The notes below the pieces were generated by a model, which was not told where the DNA came from, did no database searches, and saw only the letters and a list, made by a program, of their open reading frames with translations. Both the position numbers and the translations under genes were made by a program. This document shows positions 25,182-37,884 of a stretch of 64,000 bases of DNA, piece by piece. Each line of letters begins with the position of its first letter. The stretch's first letter is position 1. The stretch is from Litomosoides sigmodontis (Eukaryota > Nematoda > Chromadorea > Rhabditida > Onchocercidae), in assembly GCA_963070105.1 (NCBI GenBank), contig OY718808.1, forward strand, positions 1,752,738 to 1,816,737. Direction: 5' to 3'.

Positions 25182-27196
25182 TGAAGATAAAGCGCTGAAC
25201 ATTATTATTAAAGTAAATATTCAAAAATTAAATTGCAAGTTGCAGCGAACTGAGAGAACTGATCGACAATCTAGCATTGGAAGCAGCAACTATTGAAAAA
25301 GCAGTTGATATCAGTGATAACAGAAGTGATAGATTCGTCATACTCTTCTCTTTCCCTCAAAAGTGTGAGAGATGAATGAAGAGAAAAACCTTCCAACTCA
25401 TTTCTTTTAAAACAGAAAAAAAAAACTAGGCACTTTGTCAAGGTTGGACAACGCAAAGGAGTAACTCAGTAGCTCAATTTAGATATATTCTGTGCCATTG
25501 ATATGTTTGATGAGTTGAAATTATCATATTGCATGTGAATGTTGCTGGAAATAAAAGACAATAGCTATGGGATGGATAGGAGGATCAGAAGTTTGACAAT
25601 GTTTAATAAAATGATTTAATCAGTTAAAATGAGTGAGTGGACGAATTGGCGAAAAACCGGTTAGAATTGAAAAGTGAACAGGTATGGATGAACAGGTACT
25701 GAAACGATATGGATGGATTGGTGTAGTTGGTATCCGTCTCATCCTCATCAATGATAATGGTTATCATTATCATCATCATTTATACATCGCATCTCCTCTA
25801 GCCTATTTCTACAATGCATCTCATTTAGTGCTCGGGTTTAAAAGAGAAACAGGAAGAGCAGGATGAAGGAAAAAGGGTTTAAAATCACTGAAATTTTTTT
25901 TTTAAACATGATTTCTCTTAATAAATTCTAAAATCTCAAAAAAAAAAACTAAAGAAAAATACGGGAAAGAATAATGCTGAGTCATTGAAATTTCATTTAT
26001 TTTATTTTAATGATGCAATTTTGGAAGGAATTTCTTTCTTCACGAACTAACAAAAATTCCATCCTTTGCTAACTTCTTGCCGCTTACGCATTATCATTCA
26101 ACGTTTTTTCCTTCTCTCTCTCTCTCTCTATCTTATTCTTTAAAAAAGAAATACTGATTCTTTCCCATTCAAAAGTAGCACCTTCTCATCCGCAGAATAG
26201 AGATGAAAACGGATTCAATGCAACAATAATTTTTAACTTTTTTGAATCCCTTAAAAGCACCATCAAATCTAAAAGAAATTAATTGCATTTTGCATTAAGT
26301 CATAAATTTAAAAAAATGAAAGAAACTAAAACACTCATCATTTCACCAGTCTTGCTAGTGAGTTTTGACTAACATTTGATAAAATTTAAAACTTGACTAA
26401 AAAAATCTCCGTCTATCAGCGCGGAAAGCACAAAAATAATCATTCCTGCCAAAATCAAAATTGAATTTCACTTCCTCTTCACCATTTCGTTAAAACTTTC
26501 GTCTGATAAATCTTTTCGATTTCCGTAATGACTCTTAAAATATCATCTTTTATCGTCTAATTCTCACAATAAAATACGACGATTTAAGATCACTATACGA
26601 GTTTTGAATCTTAAACCAATGAATAGCTGCGAAAATCTCCATTTCCAAACTATTCGATCCTATCTATCATTACGATGAACATCAAAATCATCGTAATGTC
26701 AAGATAGCTATCAGCACGTTATCAATATTACTATAATCATCACAAATGTAAGGAAAATATTTTTGAAAAAAAAAATTAAAGTGCGCAAAAATTTACAGAG
26801 CATGAAGAAAAAGAGAATTTAACAATGATTAAAATTAAAGCTATGCAGAGTACTGAAACTGATGGCAGAGATTGGAATAATTTACATACTATTACATGCC
26901 AAAGGAACTATGCAACATTTTGGAGTGAATTTCATCCAACGTGTCATATTAATATGAACAGACACCATTCGATTCCACTGTTCATCGCCTATTTTCCTTT
27001 CTACAATTTTAAGCTTTCTGTGTCACATCCATTCAATGTATTTATGCCAGCTATGTGCTACTTCAATCAGCAATTTTCCCAATATTATCATGCTTTGTAC
27101 GTTACACGTATTCATACTTAAAGTATTAAGTTATGAACTACTACTAGGTACATTGTAGATATGTTAATAATCAACTGCTCATTACAGTTATGTGCC

Positions 27197-30100
27197 CTAA
27201 AGTTGTTCTGATCTTGGTCTCTTGCTCTTGTCAAGTTGTTCCTCACTAAGAAACATGGCAATATGCAAATCATTTTGATATATGTGATTGATAACAAAAA
27301 TGAACAAGGAACACCCAACAGCTACATGCGCTGCATTGTGCATTATACCATCATCTGCACCGAAAATCTAAAACCAAATTTAATGTAGTTGACTTAAAAC
27401 ATTATTTAATACATCGCGCAATCTTACTAATTTAAATTCAGACAATCAAATTTCAGCAAAGCGATGAAAGCAATGACAATGTTACCATAGAAATAAGAAA
27501 TTTTAATAAAATTTCAACTAAAGATCATACATTAAACTCTATCTGTAAAAAAACTGGGACTGGGGAAGAGGAGTACGAAATTGCAAGCATTATCTCAGTT
27601 CGGGAAAATGGATTCCTTAGATCAGGAATCAACTGCAAGTTTCCATTTCCTTTTTGTCCATAAAATAGAAATTGATAACTCGCAATATTTTTCAATTTTG
27701 ATAAACTTGAAAGACTTACCAGAAGAGAAAGTGAAGTCACAATCAGAGAAAAAAGAAGAATTAGGATTGTTGAAAAATTTGGAAGTACTTTCAGAAAACT
27801 TATTTGACCACATGAAAATCGACGAATATGTCGCCAGCTGAAGAACAAATAAATTAACATAATTCCTTTACATCATTTGGTAATTTTTCTTTTATTAAAA
27901 TTTCTTCAGATCCGTTTTAAGAAGCTAGTAAAATCGCAACAAAATCAGTGTTTACCTGTACGCTATTCGCATTAGCATACTGATAATATTTGCCAATATC
28001 AAACCGTATGCACCTACAACGTACGAAAGCAAGGAAGACAGAAATAATTGAATGGGAGACGAAAGGAATAAGTACCAGCCGTGTGAAAGGACCTGAAATT
28101 TTCGTAATATGTAACGTACTGATTACCAAAAAAATGCAATCTATATCTAACTTAAATAAATTAAAAAATCATTAGGGAGAAAAACTAAGCAGTCACATCG
28201 ATCGGCAAACAATTGATGGATTGAGAATATGCGAATGGCTCGACTGCCCATGACATATATTTATGCCATTTCTAACAAACACAGTTACTAACAGACACAT
28301 TATTGCTCAACGTACGTTCTCGGGTAGAGAAGTAGTAATACAACAGTGAACAACTTAAATAAAATTTTCATAATAATTCTTTAACCAAGCGACCTCTTTT
28401 TCGTTCATTGTTGCAATAGAAAAGCACTCGGTGATACCATTGATTGCAATAACAATTATATAGAAGCAATAGAGTCTCAGAATATTTGCTCCTGGAAAGA
28501 AATATAAATTCCACTGGATATGCACAGACATTAAGAATGAAAATTACTTAATTTTGATTCAACAAACAAGGTAAAGCAAAAAAATCTAACGTTACATAAA
28601 GCTAAACTACAAGTAAAATTTTAAAAAGAGAAAAGAGCAAATTAAAATAAAGCAAGATAACAGCAATATGTCACTAACCTTCTTTTCTCTATAAATTTAA
28701 ATCTAAATTACTTTTATGCACATAAGAAACTTGCCTGCGTTATTGATTAGTATAGCGCCACCATATATTTTAACAGCAAGAGGAGAATATGGTATTGCAA
28801 AAACAAATATTACAGAACCAATTACAGTAACGATGTGCAGAAGACCATTCATTGAATTGATTCCTTTTCTCACAGCACTCTGTAAATAAAGAGTATATAT
28901 ACGATCCACATGCATAATGAATTGCTTCGAAAATTTGCAAAATACAAGTAATAGAAAATCATAAAAAATTTGTTTAGGCCACCTCCAATTCAAGGTAAAA
29001 AAGGCGAGGAAACAAGAAAAAAATTCAAAATTGGGTCCCATAGTAATTATACCTCAGTTCGATCTTTCAATGACGTCCCTCTTCGAAGATAAGTGGAGAA
29101 ATGCAAATAAGCAGAATGCTCCAGCGGTGCAAAGATGATGCGTGCAACCAAACTACCCAATTTATCGACTGCGTCGAAAACAGCTAAAAATATATGAATT
29201 AGCAAAACGATTTTAAAATTTGTCCTTCTTAATGAAAAATGTGAAAAAATAAAGCATGCTGAACAATAGCAGAATGTTAAAAGGAATTCAAATTAAATTG
29301 AAACATGGTTAAAACCGATAAATCTAGCCTTGATCAGACAAGGAAAAGAAATTTGTGAATGCAAGCACGTAGCCCGTGCCATTTGTAATAACTTGCTTGA
29401 AAATGGAATGAATAATAAAAGTTCGCAATATAGAACGGTTCTGAAATTTCATTTCCACGTTACTAGTTTCAATGATAGGATATAATGTAAGAAAAAAATT
29501 ATGTACATGAATGTAATAAACTACGTAAAATCATTTATAACGTGATAAATAAATCACCCTTTCCAAAACATTCGAAATAGAAAAGTACCTCTTTTGAGAA
29601 TGCTTTAGGAAAACTTGGATAAAGTGACCTCATGTTGAAACTTCTGACAGCTGGTACTACAGACTGAATGCCAGAAACTAATAGATATATGCACAAAGCT
29701 GTGTAACAGAAAGATGATAGAATCTGCAAAACTGTTGTAAAATAGACTACAAACTGGTAAAAAAAGCTATTAAGACGGGAAATAAAAATGTGATTTTCCA
29801 TTTAAAAACCTCTTACTTAAAAAGATAACTAGTGGAGTTTCCATTCCATGATTCCTATACAGGAAAAATTCAAGAATGTGGTAATGAAGAATTTTAACCT
29901 ATAAATTTGGCTGTCATTTAAAGCTTTTTACCGTTCCTTATACGGCCCATAAAAATACCACTAGGTCTTTTTTTTCGTAAATTTTCATCATCCTTTCTCT
30001 CGTTATAGATTAGTCTTCTATTCTTCCAAACATACCTGCGCACAGCAGAATGCATGAACAGGTAATACTGGTACCATAATGATCAGAATAAGCACAGAAA

Positions 30101-31148
30101 TTCGTTGCATTACAACTAGGAAGCCTTGAGCAAATGCGTACTGAGCATCCATTCCGAATCGTAACGATAATATGACATAAGGTTCAGCAAATGATTCCAA
30201 CCACGCAGAAAATGCAAACATGAATAACGCTGCAGCATATGATGGTACTAATGAAGCATCTGGCACAGTAGAAAAAGGCAGCCAAAAACACAGATACAAT
30301 ACAGCGGCTATTAAAGGACAAATTAGCGGTCTAAAATAAATGCCAAATATAAATTAAGTTTGGAAAAACTACAAAATCTTCTTTCAATTAAGTAAATCAA
30401 ACGTTTTAAGTTTTTTGAAAACTGCATTATATAGCGTAATAAGCTGTAGCTAACGGATATTGTAATATGCGGAAAAAGACTTACGCAAGCCACAAATGTG
30501 TAACAACAGTGGACAACGGCATCTCACTTGCAAGAAAAACCTTTCGAAATGGTTCACGTACCAGAAAAATCGTTGTTGAATAAAATAACATTAAGCTGAA
30601 AGAAAACAGTGTTATCAAAAATCAATAATTGAATTTTTTCTTGATATGAATTAATCAGTTTCTTTATGCGAACATTACAAAAGCTACACACTTCATAGCT
30701 CTGTTTTCCGTTTATGGTACGTATGAAAGGACAGGATAAAACACATTACTTGACATTAACAAGGCCTAAAGCGTCGCTATCAATTCGTCGTAATAAATAC
30801 ATGTTTATGCCGAATGAGAACACGCGAGAAAGCAGCTGGAATATTAACACACACACAATTCATTTCTATGGTTAAAATTTTTGATTGTTCTTAATCTACC
30901 TATGCCATAATTTTCGGGTCTTGCAAGTTTTTTTTTTTTGTAGAAATAATGGGAAAAGAGTGATTTAACTGAAACACTGTTGGTTATAGCTACTTAATCA
31001 GTTGTTTAAAAGAAATCAGTAAACGCACTTCTAAGGTTTCACTAAAGCTGGATTAAAATCTAATTTAAAATGTTTGAAAAATACAGATTGCAGCATAATA
31101 AACCTGTCCGCTGAAATTGTGCACGAAAGATGATGCCAACGAATTCAT
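27197..31148 (-). CDS. rft-1: RFT1 homologue, ER multi-span membrane protein, 12 exons
   Basis: RFT1 is an ER protein of the MOP flippase superfamily required for N-glycosylation, genetically linked to handling of Man5GlcNAc2-PP-dolichol. Exons, minus strand: 31104-31148, 30750-30835, 30485-30595, 30036-30330, 29589-29723, 29329-29440, 29053-29183, 28735-28879, 28394-28491, 27956-28092, 27720-27837, 27197-27367. They total 1584 nt (527 aa; human about 541) and all phases close. Conserved segments include LMLFYSTTIFLVREPFRK, WLESFAEPYVI, FKQVITNGTGYV, DKLGSLVARIIFAPLE, KIYGGAIL, AINGITECFS and GAYGLILANI, among many hydrophobic spans. Two introns appear to start with GC: the one after 28735 and the one after 29329. 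The start MNSLASSFVHNFSG matches the family's short N-terminus. The antisense 86-codon frame at 27581-27841 is a shadow. Confidence 0.95.
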
Positions 31149-34100
31149 CACAGCAATCCAGAATGTATCAATAAGCTCTGGCTACATCGAGCTATGTTCC
31201 AAAGATGTGGTAGCAAAACAGAGCCTATCCTTCAATTAGAAAAAAAAACATTCACATCACACAAGCCCCCTCCACCGCTCCTCATTAAATAATTGCTGTG
31301 TATCTGAAAACTACAGAGAATGAATTTCCTCAAAAGTCCACAAGCTCAATTAAGACTGTGCATTGCAGAGCTGCACCATTTCAAGAAATATCTAGAAGCA
31401 TATCATTTAATGATAAGTAGATAACTTTACTAAATTTTATTTTCGATACGTAGTTGAAAAGTGCCATCCATGATAACGTCTACATCTTTTGTAAACGTTT
31501 CAATACAACTTCACCTTGTATTTCAGAATATTTTATTTCAATATATATGCAGGGTAGGTAAACATTGCAATATATGAAAATAAACGAAGGTGAAACATAG
31601 CAATAGAATATGGAAGTGAACACTAAATTACATTTGCAGCCGCCTTTGATTTATACAAATTACGGTAATGGACCCCCACGTCAACCGATCAAGAGTAACT
31701 GGGCTTACTGTTATTCATAAATAAGGGTATACAACAAACCGACTTAAACATATCAAAAATAGCACACAAATGTTCTCAGCATATCAAAACAATGTGTAAA
31801 TTGAGCACTGCAATCAAACCCTTCATCATCCTTTCAGTTTACGGTTTTTCAACTAGAATTTAGAAAATAAAACCTTTTTATTTTTTCACTGAAGAAAAGC
31901 CAGTAGAAATGTTTCAACCGGTTAAACATCGCATGTTGAAATTTTCACATAAATTTTCAAATTCTTAATAAAAACAAGAGTAAAGCGACTTTACCGGTGT
32001 AGATACAGTAAAAAAACATAGTCTGCCAAAATGGTGATAAAATTATATTACCAAACAGTAATATTTCGAAGAAAAATTTAGATAAAGAATCACTTAACAA
32101 GTTCTCTTGAAATTAAAGAAGAGACGGAAAGCCAAAAAGCGATTATAAGGTGAAATTAACCCCAGGCTTGCGTCTTACTATAATTGATGACTAATTTTGA
32201 ATCACCGGGTGCGAAGCAATCCTTTAAATTCCGCACTGTTTGATCTGGTGATGGTGCAAAACACTGATTGATGAAAAGCAACAAAGAATCGCTGTCACTA
32301 AGCTGAAATCTCTTATGAAATCTCGGGATATTTGATTAAAAATTAGTTGCTGTAAATGGGATATACAAGTGTCAGTGAAAAATATATGTCTCTTACAAGG
32401 ACGGACTGGATATTTGACACGATTATTGTGACCCAGCAAACTTTTCGAAGATAGTCATGAGAACATATCTCAAATTTCAAAGTACGAGCTGTTATACATC
32501 TCTATTTTCGGTTTTCTTCCACCACTAATATCCGCCAGTGGTTGCCTGGCTTGAAAGAATATTTTGGAATACGCGTTCTCTTGCCCACTGCCATTTCCCA
32601 TTATTTGCTATCACTACTTCAACAATTTGCTCCAAATTTGTTTACCGTACAGTTATTGGGAAATGTGCTAAATTAAACGGGCAAAAACGAGGAAACCTTC
32701 ATATAGTTCCGCAAAAAAATGCTTAATTCCGCTACAGTCTTCTTTTCATCAACCGTCCATTTGTTTTGCTTCAATATCGGCGCATCACCGACTGCTTTCA
32801 GTAAGATTTCGACTTTTGCACTTTCGGTCATTACTTATGAATTTTTGATAAAATGTGGCCTAGAAGAACAAAATTATCCACATGCTCAGAATAGCTTATC
32901 AATGTTAACATCGCAACATACACACCAAATGATCCTGCATTGATTTACTTCATAAATGAAGCATGATTAAGGATTTACATTTTCGACTGATCTAATCCAA
33001 AAACTAAATGTTCAAGCTTGAGACCCAGGACACATAATCCTCAATTTTAAAATTCTTGAAAAAACTAATTTAAGCCAAAATACCTTAGACAAGATCCCAC
33101 AGCTTGCACGGAAGAACGATTACAAAAGCACAAACACCAAAAACTACACAGTTGAATAGTAATCGTTCCCACGGCTCAAGCATATACAAGCCCGTCACAA
33201 GGCAATATTGCCTGTAGTACCAAGAAAATATGGAACTATCCTGAAAAAAAGTAAATTAAGCAGAATTTGAGGAATAAATTTCGTCTGATTTAACGACATT
33301 CTCCTTTCTTAAAAAGCTTTAAGTTTTAGACAAGTTGTCGAGGCGTTCTTTGGCTGAATTATCATTAAGTTTTTAATTTGAATTATAACGTCTCAAACTT
33401 GCAAACCTAGTTACTGTAATACCTTAGCTATTGCAATAACTTCACCATTATCTTTCAGAATTATTGCACAAGCAAATATATTACCTATCTCATCTCCACC
33501 ATATACACTGCCAATCACTATATGTGCTGAAATACTGACAATAACGATTTTTTTTTTACGTAACATATTACAGCACAATTTTAAAAAAATGCAAGTTTTT
33601 GCTGGACACCAACCTTAGTTACTATAGTGTCGTGCTCGTTTCCTTTTTTCCCATACATTCAATATAAACTGAATAATCTGGAAAGTAAATATTCAGTTCT
33701 CAAAAAGAAATTACGGTCCAACACATAATGAATATCATGGTTGAAATTTAGACTCATCGAAGCTGATTCACTATGCTTCCATCGCCAGCACTATTCTTAC
33801 TCTAAACATTGACATACGCGAAATTGAAATTGACGAGTGCACTCGTAATGGCGGTAAAGTGGTTGATTTAATTAAGTATGGGCCAGCACACTATGCTCCT
33901 GCATCTTTTAGTATATGTATGTTGGAATTATATTTACTTTTTTTTGAAAGGTGAATACGACCGTGTACTGCTTAATTTAATGGTGAATATGGTGTAAAAG
34001 ACATGTTCATTTGCATCCGACGTGACAACGTAAATAACATTTGCTTAGCAACTAAATGCGCGGTAATTAAAGCGATAAAGGTTGAACGTAATGAAACACG

Positions 34101-34609
34101 GAAAGTGAAAACTGGCATATATTATAAATGAAGATAATGTTTGTTATTAATTTGATAAATTAATTCTTTCTCTTACGTAGATAGATGAATGAATATCAAT
34201 GGATGAACAAAGAAAGAGTAACAACTATCTTCTAATGTCCAAAAAATGCAGAAAATTTAAAATGAATCTCAAAAATGCAAAGACGCAAAACAAGAAGGCT
34301 AAAGTAACCAGAATGGAAAATAAGACGTACGAATATATCAACGTAGCCTACGGAGAATATTTCATATCAAACCGAGCGCATGCAATCACACATCCTCAAT
34401 TGTTGATGCAAATCGCTTGTTGACACCATATGTGTACGTCATTCCTCAAGTTGTGACCTGTGACCTCTCCTTATTTTATGGACACATTATCCTTGTGCAC
34501 TTTTAATCTCTAATGCAAGCACTCTTATTATTCTTTCACGGGCTTTTTTCTCAATCGCTTAGTATGCTTACTGCATGCTATCAAAATTTCTTAGACGTCT
34601 GTTCATTTC
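31149..34609. other. divergent intergenic region between RFT1 and ZFPL1
   Basis: About 3.5 kb separates two divergently transcribed genes, so both promoters should lie here. Open frames at 32.2-32.4 (minus), 32.5-32.9 and 34.2-34.4 kb (plus) have no recognisable domain and no neighbouring exons I could join. I see nothing else supportable. Confidence 0.45.
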
Positions 34610-34611
34610 AG
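34610..34611 (+). promoter_or_regulatory. likely trans-splice acceptor of zfpl1
   Basis: A GTTCATTTCAG acceptor lies 20 bases upstream of the ZFPL1 start codon, and no 5' exon was found. This suggests spliced-leader addition. Confidence 0.5.
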
Positions 34612-34631
34612 GATACACGTATCCAGGCGCA

Positions 34632-36856
34632 ATGGGACTTTGTAAATGTGCGAAGAAAAAAGTAACAAGCTTATTTTGTTTTGAACATCGAGTTAACGTC
34701 TGTGAGTATTGTTTGCTGGAAAATCATTGCAAAGTAAGCCGTCATTATTATCAGTTGCATACAATAAGTGCCGCAGTGAAAGAATGAATGAAATGTATTA
34801 AATATGAACTAGGAGTTTTTGCGCTTAAATTATCAAAAGGTATAAGATTGGAGAGGTTTACGAAGTTCTGATAGAAATGCTTTTTTTGTCCTGAAAAGAT
34901 TATATTAAGGAGCATGATATCTTCTCATCATTCTAAAGATGCTAAAATAAGCATGCATGAGAAAGACAAAGATAAAAAGAATTAGATTGCAGTGTGTCGT
35001 TCAAAGTTATCTGTCATGGTTGGCGGATAGTGATTTCGATACGAACTGTACACTGTGTTCCACGCCATTAGAAGCCAAGGAAACTGTTCGCTTGAAATGC
35101 TTACGTCTGTTTTACTTGTTGAGCTTATATATTGTAAGGTGAAAATCACCATAAGAGAATTCTCTGACACCAAATTCAGCGACCAGCAATAATCAATTTT
35201 ACAGCAGCCAAAATAGACAAACGCTCAGAATATGCAAAACAATTGATTGATTAGCCAGTTTTCTCCTATGACCGCATAGTTTTTCCATTTTCATTTTCAG
35301 ATCTGTTCCACTGGGAATGTTTAGATTCATGGGCGCGTCGTTTACCGGCAAATACAGCTCCTGCTGGATACAAATGCCAGCAGTGCCAGGAAGGTATATT
35401 TCCGGCTCCTAATCAAACATCACCAATTATTGAGCGCCTACAAGCTGTGTTGCAGCAGGCTAATTGGGCTCGAGCTGGACTTGGATTATCCTTGGTAAGA
35501 ATTGGACTTCTCCATTTCTCGTTAGCTTCATTTTGCCACACTCTCTAATGTACGCCTATGCATGTAAAGTGCACAGTTTAAAAGTCTTTTGATCACAGTC
35601 ATTATGTCAGTTTAAACAGCGAATTTTTTCATTATATATATATATATATAATGAAAAAAAAATATATATATATAATGATATATATATATTATATATATAA
35701 TGAAAAAATTCGCTGTTTAAACTGACATAATGACTGACATATATATATATATAATTTTCCTTCTTATTCTCACTTATGTGGTTGAATTTGAATTCGCTTC
35801 AGTTGCCAGAACTTGACAATTTACCATCATCTGCGTCATTTATTCCATCGATGACAGCGCATTTTGTGAACAATGAACAGCGGAATTATGTGAATGGACA
35901 CGATGTTTCGCATGAAGCGAACCTCAACGTTGGAAATATTCGTAGTACACCAGATACTGTAGTCGATGTAGGTGACGAACACAGCCAACAAAGCCAGTTT
36001 ACCGGTTAGTTTCTTGATTTCAACCAGATGCAGTGGATAACATAGCTCGTTTGAAGTCTTTCCCATAATTGTCATCTTCTGTGCTTTACACAAAGGAACA
36101 CAAGAATTTTTTTCAGTCTTAAACTAGTGGAATTTTATTTTTCATTATGTAACTGTACTTGGTCTTATTATCATCGCTGTGTTTTATATTATTAAATTTT
36201 CCAGTTGCTTCTCATATTCAAGCTATTTCATTGAAATGGAAATAAACTTTTTTGAAGAATACACAGTTGTGATTACTGAGTACTAGCCACTGATATGCCA
36301 AATGATCAGAATTCTTTCCTCTTACGGCTTACTTTTTTTAGCCAGAAAATCTACAAGTCTGAATGAAAACAGTTATACGGCCACAAGTTCTCTATTAATT
36401 GCAAATGATCGTGATGAAGATTTGCCGGAAAACAAATATAAACGAAGATCGGCTGGCGAGTGGCTAAACCGCTGGTTTAGGTTTGAGAAATTTGATTTAA
36501 TTTTTGTTTGTATTCATTTAATCTACAATAGTCAGTTGGGAAAAAATGTTCGCACGTTTGAATAATGATTATTTTTGTCTCGCATGACTTTTATAAGGTA
36601 AAATCAATGATCCGACGAAGCTGAATATAGAAAACATTTGGTCCATTCTAGATCACGCTATGGGAAGCGTACTGTTTTCGATCCTCGTGCGCAATGGAAA
36701 CGTGGAATTTTTTATATTATAATTTGCATTATAGTAGTCATGACAGTATTTACGGTGCTTTCACAACTGATGAATAACCGGTCGAATGACGATCCAGAGT
36801 TTAATCCTCTAGCAAATCCAAACATTCGTGTTGCACTTCCGGAGTATAGTCAGTAG
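34632..36856 (+). CDS. zfpl1: ZFPL1, cis-Golgi zinc-finger membrane protein, 6 exons
   Basis: Homologue of human zinc finger protein-like 1, an integral cis-Golgi protein that interacts with GM130 and helps keep Golgi structure. Exons, plus strand: 34632-34733, 34993-35104, 35301-35494, 35803-36004, 36342-36480, 36652-36856. They total 954 nt (317 aa; human 310) with phases closing. The first 34 residues are a B-box-like zinc finger ([20 protein letters not shown]). A second PHD/RING-like finger follows with [15 protein letters not shown] and KCQQC. Other family marks are [20 protein letters not shown] and the conserved tail [13 protein letters not shown], preceded by one membrane span ([15 protein letters not shown]). 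Residues 150-230 are poorly conserved. Intron 3 holds a large inverted repeat. Confidence 0.96.
35596..35736. repeat. perfect 45-bp inverted repeat (hairpin) in zfpl1 intron 3
   Basis: The left arm (35596-35640, starting CAGTCATTATGTCAGTTTAA) is exactly reverse-complementary to the right arm (35692-35736). The 51-bp centre is almost pure AT and can itself pair. The whole lies inside the 308-bp intron, 66 bases before the acceptor. It resembles a small hairpin element or foldback MITE, but I see no clear target-site duplication. Confidence 0.9.
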
Positions 36857-37884
36857 TGTCATTCCTGATGATTTTGCTTTACTTTACTGTTGTTATTATT
36901 CAAAGCAGTTATCGATAGAACTAAGTGTAAGTGTTCAAGGGCAAAGGGAAGGAAATCTTGTGGTTGTGACAAGGGCTTTGTTCTGATTTTTTTTGCATTG
37001 CTTGTCTGGCGATGGGTTATTTATAGCGCTGTAGGTACAACTATTCGCACTTTGTATAGGATAGAATGATTTGATGGATTGTAACCTGAAAAAACCTGTG
37101 TAAGAAACCATGTATAGCTTTCGATGTGCTCTACGTAAAGATGATGTTGTATGCCGCCTATTTCTACCCGTAGGCACAAATGTAAAACTGTTTAGTTTGG
37201 GTTCTTCATAAAGATTGAAGTAGGATGGTTCACAGATAATTTTAAGTTAGGAATTAAATGTGAATCATTTTTTGATCCAATCACTTTGTCACTCCGGTTA
37301 AGCAGCTTTTATACTTTCTTCTCTTTGATCTGTTATAACAGCTCTCTGTTGTGATTGAAATTGACAAGTTTCAATCATTTTGATAAGTTGTAAATTAACT
37401 ACTGCATTCAGTCAATTATTAGCGGTTAATTTTCAAATGTAATTACGATTTGTTAAGATTTTGGAAGTGTTCTGCAGTCGTTGCATCTGGATTCTTGGTA
37501 ATTAAGGGTATAAGTTGAAACTGTGATACATTGTAAAAATTTTTGTTTACAATATTTCAGTTTGCCTTGCTTAACTTTCTACCCTCTGTATCTTATCTTT
37601 TTAGCAAAAGCTGAACTTGTTGGTAACATATGTGTAATATGTATGTGACAAAGCTTGTTCTTGGTTCTCTTAAAATTAAAAATTGTCAGAATTTGTATAG
37701 TACTATTTTATTTTAAATCGTAAGCTGAGCTATGCTTTCGATAGGATCCGTGATCCGTATTTTTTTAATAAGGTTACACGAATGTAAGAATTTCTTTGAA
37801 GCGATGTGAAGGTTATGAACTTACAGTTGCTTGAAATTGGGGAATTAATCCTGATGAATTATAGGCTTCATTTAAAGCAGAAGG
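36857..37884. other. intergenic zfpl1-NDUFS1
   Basis: One kilobase between two same-strand genes; no coding exon recognised. An AAAGCAG acceptor four bases before the NDUFS1 ATG (37879-37880) could be a trans-splice site. Confidence 0.4.

Larger units (their letters stand above)
22345..27196. other. 4.8 kb AT-rich intergenic region
   Basis: No exon could be supported on either strand. It contains many homopolymer A/T runs (23.0-24.0 kb), GA and CT microsatellites near 24.09 and 26.11 kb, a 109-bp diverged direct repeat, and several TTATCA/TGATAA motifs. The 98-codon frame at 26825-27121 begins ATG but shows no family and lies in the 3' flank of RFT1 on the opposite strand. Confidence 0.5.

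Noticed and set aside
26825..27121. 98-codon plus-strand ORF with an ATG
   Set aside because: No recognised domain, no splice partners, and it sits in the 3' flank of RFT1 on the other strand; aromatic and histidine-rich composition looks like AT-rich chance translation.
27581..27841. 86-codon plus-strand frame
   Set aside because: Antisense of the RFT1 exon at 27720-27837 and its intron; the RFT1 reading is supported by homology and phase.
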